Origin: Elusimicrobiota bacterium | Lineage (GTDB): Bacteria; Elusimicrobiota; UBA8919 | NCBI GenBank assembly: GCA_028718185.1 | Contig: JAQUMH010000001.1 | Coordinates: forward strand, 839,186-903,185 | Direction of reading: 5' to 3' | DNA length: 64,000 bases | Shown here: piece by piece, positions 62,994-64,000 of the stretch | Layout: every line of letters begins with the position of its first letter | Position numbering within the stretch: position 1 is the first letter of the stretch | Program-made: the position numbers and the translations under genes | Notes under the pieces: model-generated | What the model saw: only the letters and a program-made list of their open reading frames with translations | Told to the model about the DNA's origin: nothing | The model's database searches: none

Positions 62994-64000
62994 TCAGTGG
63001 TCGTCAGGGACGAAGTTAACTGAGACTTCTCCTGAACTAACAACCGGTGCTTTCACGCCCATCAGGACAGGAACCTGCCATTTGCCGGCTCCATAAGAAC
63101 CTTTCCAGACCAACTCATTTTTCCCTGCTACTAATGGTATGTAAAAACGCCTTGGCAGTTCCTCATCCCACGCATCCCATGGTACAACAAAACGGCGAGG
63201 GTCAATTTCAAACTCTTTATTGTTTACCATTAGAATAACTGGTGGCAAAGCATATCCCTGCCAGTCCAAACGATAAAAACCTTCAGACTCAACATTGACA
63301 GAGCATCTAAGAATATATTCTTGTTCTATTGTAGCATTAGGGTCAGCAGGTGCAATCGCCCCTGAAGAAGGAACTGGTCGTTTATTTGTTATTGGTTTAG
63401 TGGGCTCGGCAGGTAATACCGGACAAGCTCGCCATTTTAAAGCTCCCACACCACTAAGATTTGCACTTTTGGTCTTCAAAGGACCGCTTACTTCGACTTC
63501 TACGATAGGATGAGGAACAGGTGCCAGTGACAACCAGTCAATTCCCACCCAAGCAGATTTTTGCTTTGAATTTGACGAAAAAGCTTCAATGGAGAGATAC
63601 CCATCATCATTCCGTCGACGAAAAATTGCACCCATATCCCGAACAATTGCACCACGATGCGAAGCATGACAATTTATTTCATCAAATTTATGTTGCAATT
63701 TAGATTTTAGCCGTACAGACCCGTATTCAGGTCCCGTCGTCCAGCGAATACGCAAAGTATGCCAACCATCGCTTTCCACCGAAGGTAGCCGAACTGAAAA
63801 AGATGCTCCTTCTTTCCCGGCTTTCTGCAGTAATTGTGCACCATTAGCCCAATCCGGTCCTTCATCAATCATGCTCACTGAAACCGGTTTCGCACCGGAG
63901 AATGAAATAACTTCCAAATCCTCACCTTCCGTTGGCAGAATAGGTGTTTCCCACCACCAACCGGGAGACCCGGAATCAGGGACACAAACATATTCCGGTT
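62994..64000 (-). CDS. Large beta-sandwich protein, C-terminal part (cut by right window edge)
   Basis: The frame stays open to the window edge, so the 335 or so visible residues are a C-terminal fragment. The earliest internal start codons, such as TTG at 63917, are not convincing. Segments such as SFSVRLPSVESDGWHTLRIR and YRLDWQGYALPPVILMVNNK alternate beta strands in the way of carbohydrate-binding or jelly-roll modules. Pro-rich linkers separate them. It may be part of a secreted glycan-degrading enzyme. The base composition is visibly less AT-rich than its neighbours, which could mean transfer. No catalytic motif is visible. Confidence 0.65.
   Translation of the reverse strand, partial: PEYVCVPDSGSPGWWWETPILPTEGEDLEVISFSGAKPVSVSMIDEGPDWANGAQLLQKAGKEGASFSVRLPSVESDGWHTLRIRWTTGPEYGSVRLKSKLQHKFDEINCHASHRGAIVRDMGAIFRRRNDDGYLSIEAFSSNSKQKSAWVGIDWLSLAPVPHPIVEVEVSGPLKTKSANLSGVGALKWRACPVLPAEPTKPITNKRPVPSSGAIAPADPNATIEQEYILRCSVNVESEGFYRLDWQGYALPPVILMVNNKEFEIDPRRFVVPWDAWDEELPRRFYIPLVAGKNELVWKGSYGAGKWQVPVLMGVKAPVVSSGEVSVNFVPDDH

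Overview
The window is AT-rich bacterial DNA from what looks like an uncultivated, probably diderm lineage. It has lipoproteins, an MsbA-type exporter, hybrid Tad/type IV pilus ATPases, a proton-type membrane pyrophosphatase, and promoters of the TTGACA-N16/17-TATAAT type. An Elusimicrobiota- or Omnitrophota-like source would fit, but no rRNA or diagnostic marker is present, so this is a guess. Almost every gene is on the minus strand, so the text below follows transcription from high to low coordinates within each block.

Block 1 (1-4.1 kb): the start of recA (cut by the left edge), a secreted trypsin-like protease, a membrane protein with three 42-residue repeats, and a HAMP-PAS sensor with no output domain. 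Block 2 (4.1-10.8 kb): a pilus/secretion operon pilB - cpaB - tadZ::tadA (one fused protein) - tadB - tadC - sensor. Block 3 (11-20.8 kb): a BRO-N/DinD-like protein, a DUF5678-like protein, an ABC exporter, a TPR protein with a PEGA-repeat kinase-like receptor whose catalytic Asp is Asn, a tandem PilZ protein, and a secreted protein built of two SpoVG-like domains. Block 4 (21-32.6 kb): nucleoside and phosphate metabolism (mtnP, pyrimidine-nucleoside phosphorylase, purine nucleoside phosphorylase, PiT plus DUF47, deoB, split transketolase). It also carries a HepT-MntA toxin-antitoxin pair translationally coupled to a recJ that has a complete DnaQ-type exonuclease domain inserted.

Block 5 (32.5-40.9 kb): response regulator, triple-GAF histidine kinase, a DnaA-like ATPase without the DNA-binding domain, pilT, deoC and a HEAT-repeat membrane protein. 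Block 6 (41.2-46.9 kb): tpiA-pduL-rpiB-TPR-lipoprotein operon; an HTH regulator - lysine 2,3-aminomutase - small duplicated basic protein operon; a TPR protein. Block 7 (47.3-61.1 kb): tRNA Glu-Val-Asp-Gly cluster, hppA, a NifU-domain protein, gatC/gatA with a GT39 glycosyltransferase, a fused transporter/spermidine-synthase-like protein, a UvrD/PcrA helicase, a UPF0104-type flippase and tRNA-Leu. Block 8 (61.3-64 kb): a Panacea-type toxin-antitoxin pair expressed from a near-perfect promoter giving a predicted leaderless mRNA and flanked by 27-bp direct repeats, then a large beta-sandwich protein cut by the right edge.

The enzymes fit one theme: nucleosides are phosphorolysed, deoB and deoC turn deoxyribose phosphate into glyceraldehyde-3-P and acetaldehyde, tpiA, rpiB and transketolase handle the sugar phosphates, and PduL can convert acetyl-CoA to acetyl-phosphate. 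Intergenic DNA is crowded with hairpin repeats. The most striking family has stems of changing sequence but a constant AACTACA tail. Related insertions lie in frame inside deoB and the GT39 gene.
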